From positions 1 through 64,000 of the forward strand of contig JBOGNO010000007.1 in the NCBI GenBank assembly GCA_050747245.1: a stretch of 64,000 nucleotides of DNA. Direction: 5' to 3'. The notes beneath the pieces were generated by a model. It saw only the letters and a program-made list of their open reading frames with translations, searched no databases and was not told the origin of the DNA. Within the stretch, counting starts at the first letter, position 1. Each line of letters begins with the position of its first letter. Below, one piece after another: positions 47,351 to 55,463 of the stretch. The DNA comes from JBOGNO01 sp050747245 (GTDB taxonomy: Bacteria; Acidobacteriota; Terriglobia; Acidiferrales; UBA7541). Both the position numbers and the translations under genes were made by a program.

Positions 47351-49135
47351 TCATTGTTTCGGCGCCACAATCGGAAGCACGACGTGCGAGGCGTGCTCGC
47401 GGTCGTGATAGATTTTTTGGTCCGCCATTTGCATTTCTGTCGTCTTTCCAAGTGGCGCTCCCGTGTTGAGATTCGGATCGTACTTCGGCAGCGCGCTCGA
47501 AGAAATTTCCACTCGGATGCGGTGGTCCTTCAGGAACATTTCGCAAGTGTTCCACGCATCGATCGAGTATTTGTAAATGTGCCCCGGTTCGATGAGCGAA
47601 GCCTTCTCCATTCCATCGCGGTACCGTGCCCGCACCATGCCGTCGTCCAGGCGCTCGGCATACCCGTTCGGCCACACGTCAATGAGCTTCAGCATGAAAT
47701 CCGTGTCGCGTGCCGATGATGCCGCGTAAATTTCGCCGCGCACTGGGCCGCACACTTCGGTATCCTGCGTGAGCGGCGCGCTCGAATAAACCAGCACATC
47801 GTCCCGCCGCTCCACGGGGCGGTAATCATCCGGCCCGCCGATCTGTGCGAACGATGGCTCGGTGATGAACGGCACAGGATTCGCGGGGTCGTAGCGGTAG
47901 CCGTCCGCCGGTTCAGCGGCGGGCGAATCCGTGGAGAGCGACCCATCGCCGTAGCCACTGTTGGCGCGCCCGGCGCTGTGCAGATAAAAATCGGTCCATT
48001 TTGTTCGCGCGATCGGCCATTCGCTTTCGTCCGTCCAGTGATTCGCGCCCATTACGAATATCCGCACCGGCGGATCTTTCATGATGCCGTTGTCAATTCC
48101 TTTCAGCCAGTAGTCGTACCAGCGCAGCATCACGCCGTCGAGGTCAATCACGTCCGATGGGCCGAAGTCCACGTCGCCCAACCGGCTCGTGGAGTTGACC
48201 GCATGCGGCCACGCTCCCATCAGCAGTTTCTGATTGTGGCGGACGAATTCGGTCGAGCCCTTCGTCGTCATTCCGATGTAGTTGAGCGGCGTGCCCACCT
48301 GCTCATCGTCGTACCATCCGGAAATGTGCAGCACGGAAACCTGCACGCGGTCGTAATGATCCTGGTAGCGCTCCTCCTCCCACCACGAATCGAGCGTCGG
48401 ATGATCGAACATTTCTTTCCAGAAGGGATTCGGCCGCCCGGCAGCTTCATCCAGCGTCTCGAGCGGCAGGTGCTTGTATACCTTCGTCCAGTCCACCGCG
48501 TCTTCATTTTGATCCACGTGTCCCGCCGTGAAGTGATACCAACTGACGTCCATCGGCAGCGGCACGCCCGTCGGCCATTCGACAAACGGATCGGAGGGCG
48601 ACACCAGCGCAACCATCGTCGTCAGGTGCGGCGGCTGTTCGACCGCCGCGAGCCACTGATTTTTTCCTTCGTAGGACCCGCCGAACGTGCCCACCTTGCC
48701 GCTCGACCACGTCTGCGCGGCGCACCATTCAATCGAATCATAGCCGTCCCGGCCGTCGTCACGGTACGGCGTGAATTTTCCATCGGAGTCGCCCCGTCCG
48801 CGCTCGTCCATCGCCACAAATACATATCCCTGGGCGACAAATCGGCGATAGCGCTCTAGGGCGCGCGCATTTCCGGCCTTCACGTAAGGGGTGCGGCGCA
48901 GAATCACGGGAAATTTTCCCGGGGCGTCCGGACGATATATGTCCGCCGAAAGTTCCACGCCATCACGCATTTTCACGCGCACGTTGAAATCAATTTTCAT
49001 TGTGTACGCGGGCTGCGCATCTGCCACAGCGGCAGATGGTGTCGCTTTGGTGCGTGCCTCCGCCGCGCTGAGAGCCATTCCGCCAAACCCAAGAGCGACT
49101 ACGCCAAACCTTCCGAGAATTTTTCGTACACGCAT
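47351..49135 (-). CDS. CocE/NonD-family hydrolase (X-Pro dipeptidyl-peptidase-like), secreted
   Basis: About 594 residues with a signal peptide (MRVRKILGRFGVVALGFGGM). The alpha/beta hydrolase domain contains the catalytic Ser in VGTFGGSYEGKNQ. The C-terminal jelly-roll domain typical of PepX/CocE is present (SSAPLTQDTEVCGPVRGEIY). Relatives cleave X-Pro dipeptides, cocaine-like esters or cephalosporin esters; here the neighbouring S9 peptidase suggests peptide digestion. The ATG at 49135 follows GGGAGC. It is probably exported and soluble in the periplasm. Confidence 0.9.
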   Translation of the reverse strand: MRVRKILGRFGVVALGFGGMALSAAEARTKATPSAAVADAQPAYTMKIDFNVRVKMRDGVELSADIYRPDAPGKFPVILRRTPYVKAGNARALERYRRFVAQGYVFVAMDERGRGDSDGKFTPYRDDGRDGYDSIEWCAAQTWSSGKVGTFGGSYEGKNQWLAAVEQPPHLTTMVALVSPSDPFVEWPTGVPLPMDVSWYHFTAGHVDQNEDAVDWTKVYKHLPLETLDEAAGRPNPFWKEMFDHPTLDSWWEEERYQDHYDRVQVSVLHISGWYDDEQVGTPLNYIGMTTKGSTEFVRHNQKLLMGAWPHAVNSTSRLGDVDFGPSDVIDLDGVMLRWYDYWLKGIDNGIMKDPPVRIFVMGANHWTDESEWPIARTKWTDFYLHSAGRANSGYGDGSLSTDSPAAEPADGYRYDPANPVPFITEPSFAQIGGPDDYRPVERRDDVLVYSSAPLTQDTEVCGPVRGEIYAASSARDTDFMLKLIDVWPNGYAERLDDGMVRARYRDGMEKASLIEPGHIYKYSIDAWNTCEMFLKDHRIRVEISSSALPKYDPNLNTGAPLGKTTEMQMADQKIYHDREHASHVVLPIVAPKQ

Positions 49136-49217
49136 CGAGAAATGCTCCCTTTCAGGCGATTCTGCGCGCACATCTTCGCCGCGACGCGCCGCAATTGCAA
49201 GCGTCGTACGCAGTCGC

Positions 49218-49835
49218 CTAAGCGGGGAGCGGTGGCGTCGTTATGGAGGGTTTCTTGCCGAAAATCCAGCGAATCGCGCGCCGTACCAGTCGGAAGAATT
49301 TCCATAGGAGATAAAACGAGAAAGCCAGAAGCAGCGTGGCAATCATCGTCGTCAAAATGGGGTGCTTGGTCGCCATCCACACCAGCGTGATGGCAATCCC
49401 GTCCTCTGCGAGGCTAAGCAGCGAATTGCTGAACGGCTCGGGCGAAGCATTGACGGCGAGCCGCGCCGTCGCTTTTGTGCCGTGGGAGATCAGCGCCACG
49501 CCTCCCGCGCAGAGCGCCGCGACGATCCGCCATTCCGGGGCCACGGGACTCATCAGCCCGTAGGCCAGCAGCGCCGCGGCCGCAGGGCGAATGAATGTGT
49601 GAATTGCATCCCACACGTTGTCGAGATACGGAATCTTGTCTGCGAAAAATTCCAGCACATACAGCGTAATGGCCACTCCCAGCACCAGCGGGTGCGAAAG
49701 TATTCCGAGTGAAGCGGGAAGATGAATCACGCCGAAGCGGTCGAGCAGGCCAAGTGTCGCCACGCTCGCGTAAAGGTTCAATCCCGAAGCGAATGAAGCT
49801 CCCAGCAGAAGCGATAGATATTCCAGTGGCGGCAT
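49218..49835 (-). CDS. DUF4126 membrane protein
   Basis: A 205-residue inner-membrane protein with about five helices. It starts with PPLEYLSLLLGASFASGLNL, then the family-like YASVATLGLLDRFG, HPLVLGVAITLYVLEFFADK and IPYLDNVWDAIHTFIRPAAA. This order matches DUF4126. No function is known. It diverges from the aspartylglucosaminidase-like gene and lies upstream of the hydrolase pair, with only 82 nt between. Confidence 0.85.
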   Translation of the reverse strand: MPPLEYLSLLLGASFASGLNLYASVATLGLLDRFGVIHLPASLGILSHPLVLGVAITLYVLEFFADKIPYLDNVWDAIHTFIRPAAAALLAYGLMSPVAPEWRIVAALCAGGVALISHGTKATARLAVNASPEPFSNSLLSLAEDGIAITLVWMATKHPILTTMIATLLLAFSFYLLWKFFRLVRRAIRWIFGKKPSITTPPLPA

Positions 49836-50010
49836 CTTGGCCTCCCCGGCTCGTGGGTATATTTTCCTCTTTTACGATTCGCTGGGACAGCGAAAAGTTG
49901 TTCCGTTGTTGCCTCACTGCATGCTCGCTCTTTTGAAAGTTTTCTTGCCGTGGCGCGCCCGCCGGACTATGCTCCGGCGGAAACCCGAAATCATCCGCAG
50001 GAGGAAACTC

Positions 50011-51171
50011 ATGGAGAAATGGACTCGTCGCAAATTTTTCTTCACCACGCTAGTTGGCAGTGTCACTGCCGGAGTGCGCCGCGTGTTTGGCGCGAGCCTT
50101 CCGGGAAAACTGAGCGGCGCGCCGCCGTTTTCGAATCAGGCGGCCGCAGCAACCAAGGGAACGCGCCCGATTATTATCTCGGCGGCGAACGGCCTGCATC
50201 ATCTGGATGACGGCATGGCCGTGCTAAAGAGCAGCGGCAACACGCTCGACGCCGTGCTCGCCGTGGTCACCAAAGTCGAGGATGATCCCAACGACAACTC
50301 CGTTGGATATGGTGGCCTGCCCAACGAGGATGGCGTTCCCGAGCTCGACGCGTCCGTGATGCATGGTCCTACGAATCGCGCTGGCTCCGTAGCTTCCATT
50401 CGCGACATCAAGAATCCTTCTCTGGTCGCCCGCGCCGTGATGGAGCGCACCGATCACATCATGATTGTCGGCGAAGGCGCGAAGCAATTTGCCGTGGATC
50501 AGGGTTTCGAGCCGATGAATCTTTTGACCGACAAGTCCCGACTCGCGTGGCTCTCCTGGAAAGCTTACACGGCGAGCAACTGGCGGCCCGGGCTCGACAG
50601 CCCCGAATGGAAAGAAAAAATGGCATTGCTGCTCGATACCCCCGAAAAACAGCAATGGGCCTCGTGGATTGATGAAGTGGTCCAACATCCGCCGTACGGA
50701 ACGATTAATTGCCTCGCTGTAAATGCCAAGGGCGAAATTTCCGGCACGACCACGACTTCCGGTCTCGCCTGGAAAATTGCCGGCCGTGTTGGCGATTCAC
50801 CAATCATCGGCGCGGGCCTCTACGTGGATGGCGCCGTCGGAGGCGGAGGTTCCACCGGCCGCGGCGAAGAAAATATTCGCGTCGCCGGCGGACACACCAT
50901 CGTGGAAATGATGCGCCAGGGAAAGTCTCCAACCGATGCGTGCCTAGAAGCCCTGCATCGCGTGGCCAATAATTTCAGCCCGTTCAAGGAACGTCTAAAA
51001 ACGTTTCATCTCCTCTACTACGCGCTGAACGTGGATGGCGTGCATGGCGGCGCTTCGCTCTGGGCCGGCACGCCTCACGGATGGCGGCCCAGCTACGCCG
51101 TGCACGACGGCACCGAAGCTCGCTTGCTTCCGTGCACGCCGCTCTTCAATGAGCCCGGCGGAGATTACTAG
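50011..51171 (+). CDS. Aspartylglucosaminidase-like N-terminal nucleophile hydrolase, exported
   Basis: About 386 residues. The ATG at 50011 follows AGGAGG and starts a Tat-like signal (EKWTRRKFFFTTLVGSV). The glycosylasparaginase-family core is visible: GLHHLDDGMAVLKSSGNTLD, SVGYGGLPNEDG, and the processing site before Thr231 in HPPYGTINCLAVNAKG, which becomes the catalytic residue after self-cleavage. A SGLAWKIAGRVGDSPIIGAG segment corresponds to the substrate-binding loop. It would cleave the GlcNAc-Asn bond of glycoasparagines or a related amide. It is followed 20 nt later by the FAD enzyme gene. Confidence 0.92.
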   Translation: MEKWTRRKFFFTTLVGSVTAGVRRVFGASLPGKLSGAPPFSNQAAAATKGTRPIIISAANGLHHLDDGMAVLKSSGNTLDAVLAVVTKVEDDPNDNSVGYGGLPNEDGVPELDASVMHGPTNRAGSVASIRDIKNPSLVARAVMERTDHIMIVGEGAKQFAVDQGFEPMNLLTDKSRLAWLSWKAYTASNWRPGLDSPEWKEKMALLLDTPEKQQWASWIDEVVQHPPYGTINCLAVNAKGEISGTTTTSGLAWKIAGRVGDSPIIGAGLYVDGAVGGGGSTGRGEENIRVAGGHTIVEMMRQGKSPTDACLEALHRVANNFSPFKERLKTFHLLYYALNVDGVHGGASLWAGTPHGWRPSYAVHDGTEARLLPCTPLFNEPGGDY

Positions 51172-51191
51172 GCTCGCTGCTCGCCTCTCAG

Positions 51192-52301
51192 ATGGATCGC
51201 GCGAACATCGTCATCGTTGGCGGCGGCGTAATTGGCTGCGCCATTGCGCAGGCGCTCTCCGTGCGCTGGAGCGATGTTTTTCTCCTCGAACAAATGCCCA
51301 AGCTCGGCATGGGCGCGAGTTCGCGCAATAGCGGCGTCATTCATTCCGGCCTGTACTATGCGGAAGGCTCGCTCAAAGCCCGCCTGTGCGTCCGCGGCAA
51401 CGCGCTTACGTACAAGTTTTGCTCTGCGCACAATGTCCCGCACCGCAACACCCGAAAACTCGTTGTCGCGAGCGCGCGCGAAGATTTGCCCAAGCTCGAC
51501 GCGCTAGTGGAGCGCGGGCGCACGAATGGTCTCGTCGGTTTAGAGGTTGTGGACCGCGCGGCGATTCGTTCGCGCGAGCCGCACGTCGAAGGCTTCGCTG
51601 CGATTGTTGTCCCTTCGACGGGAATTGTTGCCAGCGAGGAATTGGTGAAGGCGTTCGCGCGCGTAGCGGCGGAGCAGGGAGCCAGTATTGTGACGCGTGC
51701 AAGAGTCGAGCAGCTCCATGCAAACAAAAATTCCGTGCGAGTTGTGAGTACCGCAGGAGAAATTGAGACGCGTTGCCTCATCAATGCCGCGGGGCTTTTC
51801 GCCGATGACGTCGCCGCAATCCTCGGGTCGCCGCTCGCGAAACATCGAATTTATCCCGTGCGCGGAGAATATTGCGAACTCGTGCGCGCCCGAAGTGATT
51901 GGGTGCGCGGCTTGGTCTATCCGCTTCCCCATCCTGAAGGCCTAAGCCTTGGCGTGCATTTGACGAAGACGCTCGCGGGCACCGTGCTGGTCGGCCCCAC
52001 GGCGCGTTACATTGAAGATAAAAATGATTATGAGCATGATCGCGAGTCCGTCGATTCGTTTGCCGAGCGCGCCCAACCCCTGCTGCCGGAAATTTCAGTC
52101 GCGGATTTGGTTCCAGCATATTCCGGTATCCGTGCGAAGCTCACGCCGCCGGGTGCGAAAGGGCCGAACGATTTCATCATCGAGCGCGATCCGCAATTCC
52201 CCAACGTCGTTGAGCTTATCGGCATCGAATCCCCCGGCCTTACTTCCGCGCCAGCCATCGCCGAATACATCACTCCGTTCGTTTCCGATATCCTTGGTTA
52301 G
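51192..52301 (+). CDS. L-2-hydroxyglutarate oxidase-like FAD-dependent oxidoreductase
   Basis: A 369-residue flavoprotein of the DAO/L2HGDH group. It has the dinucleotide-binding motif IVIVGGGVIGCAIAQAL at residues 6-22, the family-specific SSRNSGVIHSGLYYAEGS, and the C-terminal SGIRAKLTPPG and IGIESPGLTSAPAIAEYI. These match L-2-hydroxyglutarate dehydrogenase/oxidase, which oxidises L-2-hydroxyglutarate to 2-oxoglutarate, sometimes feeding electrons to quinone. Glycerol-3-phosphate dehydrogenase-like substrates cannot be excluded. Its end overlaps the convergent gene by 4 nt. Confidence 0.85.
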   Translation: MDRANIVIVGGGVIGCAIAQALSVRWSDVFLLEQMPKLGMGASSRNSGVIHSGLYYAEGSLKARLCVRGNALTYKFCSAHNVPHRNTRKLVVASAREDLPKLDALVERGRTNGLVGLEVVDRAAIRSREPHVEGFAAIVVPSTGIVASEELVKAFARVAAEQGASIVTRARVEQLHANKNSVRVVSTAGEIETRCLINAAGLFADDVAAILGSPLAKHRIYPVRGEYCELVRARSDWVRGLVYPLPHPEGLSLGVHLTKTLAGTVLVGPTARYIEDKNDYEHDRESVDSFAERAQPLLPEISVADLVPAYSGIRAKLTPPGAKGPNDFIIERDPQFPNVVELIGIESPGLTSAPAIAEYITPFVSDILG

Positions 52302-53434
52302 TGGGCGAGATCGGAAGCGAGGACGAGGCGAATGCCGCGGGCCTCGAGCCGCGGCAGCATTTCCTCGAGCGCGGCGAGTGTCGTGGGATGCGGATGGCCG
52401 ATCGCTATGGCCGATCCGTCGCGGCGCGCGTCGGATTCAGCAAGCGAAATTTGTTTGAGAATGGCTGCGCGCGTTTGCGTGTCGTCGAGAAAAACTTTGC
52501 GGGAAGCGGCGCGCACGCCGGCGTGTTCGGCGGCATCGTAAGCGACGGTTTTGTCGGTCGTGCGGCTGTCGATGAAAAAGAGGCCGCGCTTGCGAAGAGC
52601 GGACATGAGCACGGCCATTAACTGTGGGTCGGCGGTGGCGAGCGAGCCCTGATGATTGTTCACGCCGGTTGCGTAGGGCACCGAAGCCAGCATGGAATTC
52701 AAAGTGGAGTCCACTTCCTCGTCGTTCATTCCCGTGCGCAGCTCAACCGTTTCGGCGTGCGAGCCGTCGTTCGATTCCATCGGCAGGTGCAAAAGAACTT
52801 CGTCGCCGTGGCGATGTGCTTCCTCGGCGATTTCAGCGGAGTCTGGAAGATTGGGGAGCACGGAGATGCTGAGCGGCACGTGCAGGGAGAGAATTGCATC
52901 GGCAGCGGCGCGATCGTTGCCGAGATCGTCGAGGATGATGGCGAGCTTGGGAGCGCGCGGAGAAATCGGCGCGCGAACGGGCGCGGAGGTGAAAGCTGGG
53001 ACAGGAATGATGACGAGGATCGAATGCGTGCGGTGCCCGCCGGAGGTGTAGTCGAAGCGCAGGGCGCTCGAGGAAGAGGAGCGCGCGACGTGCGCAAGGC
53101 CGTGTCGCGCTGCGGCGTCGTCGAGCGAGCGGACGAGGGCGTCCCTGCGCGAGGGATCGGCGAGGGTGATGAAAATGTGATCGGCGACAAGCTGCGCGCT
53201 GCCGCCGGGGGCGGATTGCATTTCGGGGCGAATGGAAATTTGCGAATCGCGCCCGGCAACCTGCTGCGCGGCGGCGACAAGGTCACGCGTCGCGCTGCGA
53301 AGATTTTCCGAAGAGGGATTTTTTTTGTGGCACGCGGAAAAAATAAGAATCAGTGCGAGCAGAACAAAAATTTTCGAGCGCCGGGCCGGCGAAAATAAAT
53401 TTTTTTCGCCGTTGAAAAATCTTAAGCGGGGCAC
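52298..53434 (-). CDS. Divergent polysaccharide deacetylase (YibQ-like)
   Basis: A 378-residue exported protein. The N-terminus has a hydrophobic stretch ending in a lipobox-like IFSAC, so it may be a lipoprotein. The C-terminal NodB-like domain contains APKLAIILDDLGNDRAAADA, VLLHLPMES, GVNNHQGSLATAD and FFIDSRTTDKTVAYDAAE, typical of the divergent deacetylase family (PF04748). It starts at a GTG overlapping the end of the S41 gene by 13 nt. A ctp-yibQ arrangement is conserved beside envC in proteobacteria and concerns cell-wall turnover; envC is not present here. The usual metal-dependent active site is altered in this family, so catalysis is uncertain. Confidence 0.88.
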   Translation of the reverse strand: MPRLRFFNGEKNLFSPARRSKIFVLLALILIFSACHKKNPSSENLRSATRDLVAAAQQVAGRDSQISIRPEMQSAPGGSAQLVADHIFITLADPSRRDALVRSLDDAAARHGLAHVARSSSSSALRFDYTSGGHRTHSILVIIPVPAFTSAPVRAPISPRAPKLAIILDDLGNDRAAADAILSLHVPLSISVLPNLPDSAEIAEEAHRHGDEVLLHLPMESNDGSHAETVELRTGMNDEEVDSTLNSMLASVPYATGVNNHQGSLATADPQLMAVLMSALRKRGLFFIDSRTTDKTVAYDAAEHAGVRAASRKVFLDDTQTRAAILKQISLAESDARRDGSAIAIGHPHPTTLAALEEMLPRLEARGIRLVLASDLAH

Positions 53435-54657
53435 ACAACAAATCTTACGCGGGCGCGAGTCGCGGCGGCCACTTTTTTCTGCGCGGGGTTTTCGAGCGCT
53501 TCAATGGCGCGCTTGACGACGGGATCATCGGGTGAAACCACCTGGCCTGCGGCGGGCTCCGTGAAATCCGAGGTGCTGTGCACTTCGATGCTGGGCGTGA
53601 CGCCATCCGGAGGAATGGGTTTGCCGGCGGGGGTGAAATAATTCGCCACAGTCAGAATGATGGCCGCGCCATCGTCGAGGGGAATTACGCGCTGCGCGGA
53701 AGCTTCGCCAAACGTGGCGCTTTCTCCGATGGTGTCGCCGCGGTGATTTTCGCCAATGGCCGCGGCAACAATTTCAGCCGGGCCTGCGGTGCCGCCGGAG
53801 ATCAGCACATCGACGGGCTGGCGCCAGACAACCTTGGAAGGATCTGCAGAAAAGGTTTCCGTCGAAACGGTCTGGCCGCGCTCGGAAGCAATCGTTCCAG
53901 AAGTAAGAAAGAGCTGCGCGGTGGAAACGGCCTCCGCCATTTCTCCGGATGAGCAATTGCGAAGATCGAGGACCAGGCTGCGAACGCCGGCATGCTGGAA
54001 TTGGGCGAGGGCGTCGCGAATTTGTTTGGTCATGCCGATGCCGAACGCGGGAACTTTTAAGTAACCGATGTCGGCTTCGAGATGAGCATCGAGAAGGCGC
54101 GGAGCGGGAACGCGACCGTAGTTCAATTCGACAGTTTCGGTCTCAGATTTTCCGCGATGAATTACTTCGAGCTTGACGGACGCGCCGGGCTGACCGGTGA
54201 GCAGGGTTTGCGCCTGGCTGATGGACATCTGCGTGGTGGTAAACCCGGCAATGGTTTCGAGCAAGTCTCCGGAATGCAGCCCGGCCTTTGCCGCGGGGCT
54301 ATCCGGAAGCACGGAGATGATGATGATGTAGCCGAAGCGCTTGGAGACGGTGAGGCCGAGTTCGGCGGGCGCCTTGGTCTCCATTTTTTGCTTGTAGTCG
54401 GTGTATTCGAGCGGGCTCATGTAGCTCGATTGCGGGTCAAGAGAATCGAGAAGGCCGTGGAGGGCGCCGGAAGTGACCGCGTGCATGTCGGGATCTTCGA
54501 CGTAATCGCGCTGGATGTGCTCGAGGACTTCACTATAAACGGTGAGGGCGCGATAGGTTTTGTTGTCGGAGGTCTGGCCATGAACGTAGCCCACAGCGAC
54601 GTAGGTGAAGATGAGGAGCGAAATGATGATGATAATTGTCTTTGCGACGCGGCTCAT
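53422..54657 (-). CDS. S41-family C-terminal processing peptidase-like protein lacking catalytic residues
   Basis: About 411 residues. An N-terminal membrane anchor (AKTIIIIISLLIFTYVAVGY) is followed by a PDZ domain (about 95-175, with GLTVSKRFGYIIIISVLPDS) and the S41 core. The typical catalytic segment SxASASEI reads GTAGPAEI (residues 289-296), so the nucleophile position is Gly292. The lysine of FGKG is replaced by Glu318 in ATFGEAS. Both dyad residues are therefore missing. The start is the ATG at 54657; 30 codons upstream in frame are not family-like. It is translationally coupled to the YibQ-like gene. It may serve as a PDZ-based adaptor rather than a protease. Confidence 0.87.
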   Translation of the reverse strand: MSRVAKTIIIIISLLIFTYVAVGYVHGQTSDNKTYRALTVYSEVLEHIQRDYVEDPDMHAVTSGALHGLLDSLDPQSSYMSPLEYTDYKQKMETKAPAELGLTVSKRFGYIIIISVLPDSPAAKAGLHSGDLLETIAGFTTTQMSISQAQTLLTGQPGASVKLEVIHRGKSETETVELNYGRVPAPRLLDAHLEADIGYLKVPAFGIGMTKQIRDALAQFQHAGVRSLVLDLRNCSSGEMAEAVSTAQLFLTSGTIASERGQTVSTETFSADPSKVVWRQPVDVLISGGTAGPAEIVAAAIGENHRGDTIGESATFGEASAQRVIPLDDGAAIILTVANYFTPAGKPIPPDGVTPSIEVHSTSDFTEPAAGQVVSPDDPVVKRAIEALENPAQKKVAAATRARVRFVVCPA

Positions 54658-55463
54658 GAGGATCCCTTTATGGCGGCTATGAGATTTCGATTCGCGAATT
54701 CGATTATAGCATCGGGCTGCGGCGATCCGCCGGCTTTTGCGTGGCACGGTTCCGACGCTGCATTAGACTCCGCAGGGAGTGGGATGTCACCCCGGATGAG
54801 CGGGTTTGCCGCGGGATCGCGGAATCCCAAAAGGCGCATTGTGTCTCGATTAGAAATGGAGACGATCCTTTGTTTTCAGTAAGTTAAGGGGGATCTTGTT
54901 TCCGGGTGTGTCTCGATTAGATTCTAGAAGCTGGAGCCTCGAGGCTAGAGGCTGGAGGACCCGCACGCGGGCTGGAATGCAACGAATTTGAGCTGCACGA
55001 AACATTTTCCCGCAGTTGCGTTCGGGATGCACAAACCGCATATTTGTCCCGATTAGACTGGGGTCCCCTCGTTTGTTTTCAATAAGTTAGATGCGTTTCT
55101 ATTCGTGAGGGTGTCCCGATTAGAAATGGCCTCCTTTTCCTGAAATCTGAAAGGCGGGGATTGGCCCCGCCCTCCGAACATGCAGTCTTTACAATTGCCG
55201 AGGCAAGATAGCATAGATTGGCGAGGAAGTAAAGTACCGGAACTAGGTCAGGGTAGCTTCACGGCTTATTCGACAGCGTTGTAAATGAGGGAGACAAAAT
55301 CGCCACCGTATCCGGAAGGGTGAAAAGGTCAGCCATACGGTGACGAAAATATACTTCGAGGTGTTGTACCAAGGTTGTATTATCCGGGCTGTTTGTACGC
55401 ATTGGGGAACGAAGCAGAACGAGGGACGGAATCAGGTGTCAGCAGCCGTGGGGAGGTGAGCCG
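54658..55463. other. Intergenic region upstream of the DUF262 gene, with repeat cluster B
   Basis: No gene is supported. The left part holds the likely promoter zone of the S41 gene. Cluster B occupies 54842-55123. The stretch 55124-55463 has no clear feature apart from GGGGAGGTGA just before the DUF262 start. No integrase, transposase or relaxase reading frame is found. Confidence 0.6.
54842..55123 (+). repeat. Dispersed repeat, full cluster B (four boxes, two cores)
   Basis: TGTCYCGATTAG boxes start at 54842, 54909, 55045 and 55112, two pairs each spaced by exactly 67 nt. TTTGTTTTCARTAAGTTA cores start at 54869 and 55072, 27 nt after the first box of each pair. Linker stretches also align with cluster A read on the minus strand, for example GAAGCTGGAGCCTCGAGG-like and GGCTGGAATGCAACGAA-like segments between the pairs and ATGCGTTTCTATTCGTGAGG before the last box. 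The two clusters are therefore homologous inverted copies about 53 kb apart. Confidence 0.85.

Noticed and set aside
46568..47719. Plus-strand frame of 383 residues opposite the S9 peptidase
   Set aside because: It lacks recognisable domains, and its codon composition mirrors the antisense of the real gene.
1517..55123. Clusters A and B as the two ends of one 53-kb mobile element
   Set aside because: The TGT tips face each other, so the interiors point away from the enclosed DNA. The enclosed genes are mostly housekeeping (uvrA, polA, tRNAs, HU).
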